Of a stretch of 64,000 nt of DNA, positions 63,221 through 64,000 are shown in pieces; position 1 is the first letter of the stretch, and every line of letters starts with the position of its first letter. The DNA comes from Mycobacterium sp. NBC_00419. Its GTDB lineage: Bacteria; Actinomycetota; Actinomycetes; Mycobacteriales; Mycobacteriaceae. Position numbers and translations under genes: made by a program. The notes below the pieces were generated by a model that was given only the letters and a program-made list of their open reading frames with translations, was not told the DNA's origin and did not search any database. The stretch covers positions 3,596,001 to 3,660,000 of the forward strand of contig NZ_CP107931.1 of NCBI RefSeq assembly GCF_036023875.1, given 5' to 3'.

Positions 63221-64000
63221 TGCCAGCATTCCTGCATCGCGGGGTGTACCAGGCCTTGTTCCCCGGGGTGGCGGCGTCGACGATGATCGGCACCACGTCG
63301 TTGAGGCCGGGGAAGAATCCGGTGGCGTTCAGGTCGCAGGCGTAGGCGTTGGCGTATGCGCCTTCGCTGGTGATGCGGGCCAGCCCCTTCAACATCAGCG
63401 GCAGGTTGTCGGCGGTGAACGCCAACTGGGGCTCGATGGCGAGCAGATGTCCGGTGAATCCCGGCTGGCGGGTGAGCATCTCGTTCAGCGTCGGCGATGC
63501 GGTGTCGGTGATGGTGGACAGCTGGCGCATCACCCGTGCCAGCGACCCCGTGGAGGCCACCAGCTCCGGGCGGCGCGCGTCGAAGTCGGACACCGCGTGG
63601 CTGGTCTGGGACAACACTTGATCGAGGTGGCCGTTCTGGGCCGAGAGGCTGCCCATCACCGTGTTCAGTTGGGTGATCACATCGCCGAGCACCTGGTCGC
63701 GTCCGGCGAATGTGTCGGTGAGAGTGGAGGTTTGCGACACCAACTGCATGATCGACGCGTCGTCGCCCTGTAGCGAGGCGATGACACCCTTGGTCAGGTT
63801 GTCGGCGTCCTGCGGATTGAGCACGCTGAACAGTGGTTCGTAGCCGTTGAGCAGGGTGCTGACGTCGAACGACGGGTCGGTGCGCTCGACGGGAATGGTG
63901 CTGTTGGCCGGCAGGGGCGCGGTGTCGCCGGTCTTGCCCAGCGTCAACCCGACATACCGTTGGCCGACGATGTTCTGGTAAGTCACCGACGCCACCGTGT
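63213..64000 (-). CDS. mceB: Mce family protein MceB, N-terminus cut by window end
   Basis: The frame is open to the last base, so the N-terminal anchor and part of the MCE domain lie beyond 64000. The visible 262 residues begin inside the MCE domain (VTYQNIVGQRYVGLTLGK), continue with the helical shaft and end in a YACDLN / RCRNAGNG cysteine pair. It is the first visible gene of the mce run on this strand; yrbE and mceA genes should be upstream. Confidence 0.85.
   Translation of the reverse strand, partial: TVASVTYQNIVGQRYVGLTLGKTGDTAPLPANSTIPVERTDPSFDVSTLLNGYEPLFSVLNPQDADNLTKGVIASLQGDDASIMQLVSQTSTLTDTFAGRDQVLGDVITQLNTVMGSLSAQNGHLDQVLSQTSHAVSDFDARRPELVASTGSLARVMRQLSTITDTASPTLNEMLTRQPGFTGHLLAIEPQLAFTADNLPLMLKGLARITSEGAYANAYACDLNATGFFPGLNDVVPIIVDAATPGNKAWYTPRCRNAGNG

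Overview
The window is high-G+C actinobacterial DNA. Gene content and gene order identify it as a Mycobacterium, most likely a rapid grower (Mycolicibacterium type). From about 1 to 37.8 kb the order follows, from memory, the M. tuberculosis Rv0540-Rv0566c block: Rv0540-like, Rv0541c-like, menE, pitA and DUF3349 genes, glyoxalase, SDR, menB, fadD8, menC, bpoC, menD, Rv0556-like, mgtA, menG, menJ, grcC1, htpX, gpsA, a flavin monooxygenase, YajQ and tRNA-Tyr. No homology search was run, so these names rest on recognised protein sequences, motifs and synteny.

The 0-37.8 kb core is a menaquinone chromosome segment. MenE, MenC, MenD and MenB build dihydroxynaphthoate-CoA. A GrcC1-type prenyl synthase supplies the polyprenyl chain, MenG methylates demethylmenaquinone, and MenJ saturates one isoprene unit. 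Interspersed are a PiT phosphate transporter with flanking DUF3349 paralogues, two divergent FadD-type ligases sharing a KstR-like operator, two neighbouring DJ-1/PfpI genes, secreted or lipid-anchored proteins, the mannosyltransferase MgtA, the stress protease HtpX and glycerol-3-phosphate dehydrogenase.

Between tRNA-Tyr (37.7 kb) and about 54.2 kb the gene content looks accessory. First come three large exported repeat proteins: a predicted beta-solenoid of 20-residue repeats, then two paralogous giants (about 1,690 and 1,300 residues). Each giant has a signal peptide, a PGRS-like glycine-rich block without a PE domain, a long alanine/valine/leucine-rich helical repeat array and a conserved hydrophobic C-terminal module. 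Both giants share an inverted-repeat element exactly 70 bp before the start codon. Next is a nuclease cluster with visibly lower G+C: an HNH protein divergent from a GIY-YIG protein and a PLD-helicase-DUF3427-like protein. It is a candidate genome-defence locus.

From 54.3 to 64 kb are a cupin, a NrtR-like degenerate NUDIX protein, an F420-type DUF385 protein, and the distal part of an mce operon on the minus strand. That operon runs mceB (cut by the window end), mceC, mceD, mceE, mceF, an Mce-associated protein, an MPT64/RsiV-like secreted protein and a tandem-fused TetR regulator. Most junctions overlap by a few bases, so it is probably one transcript. The longest stretches without an assigned gene are about 240 bp (6849-7089) and 150 bp (30336-30484); no gap exceeds 300 bp.
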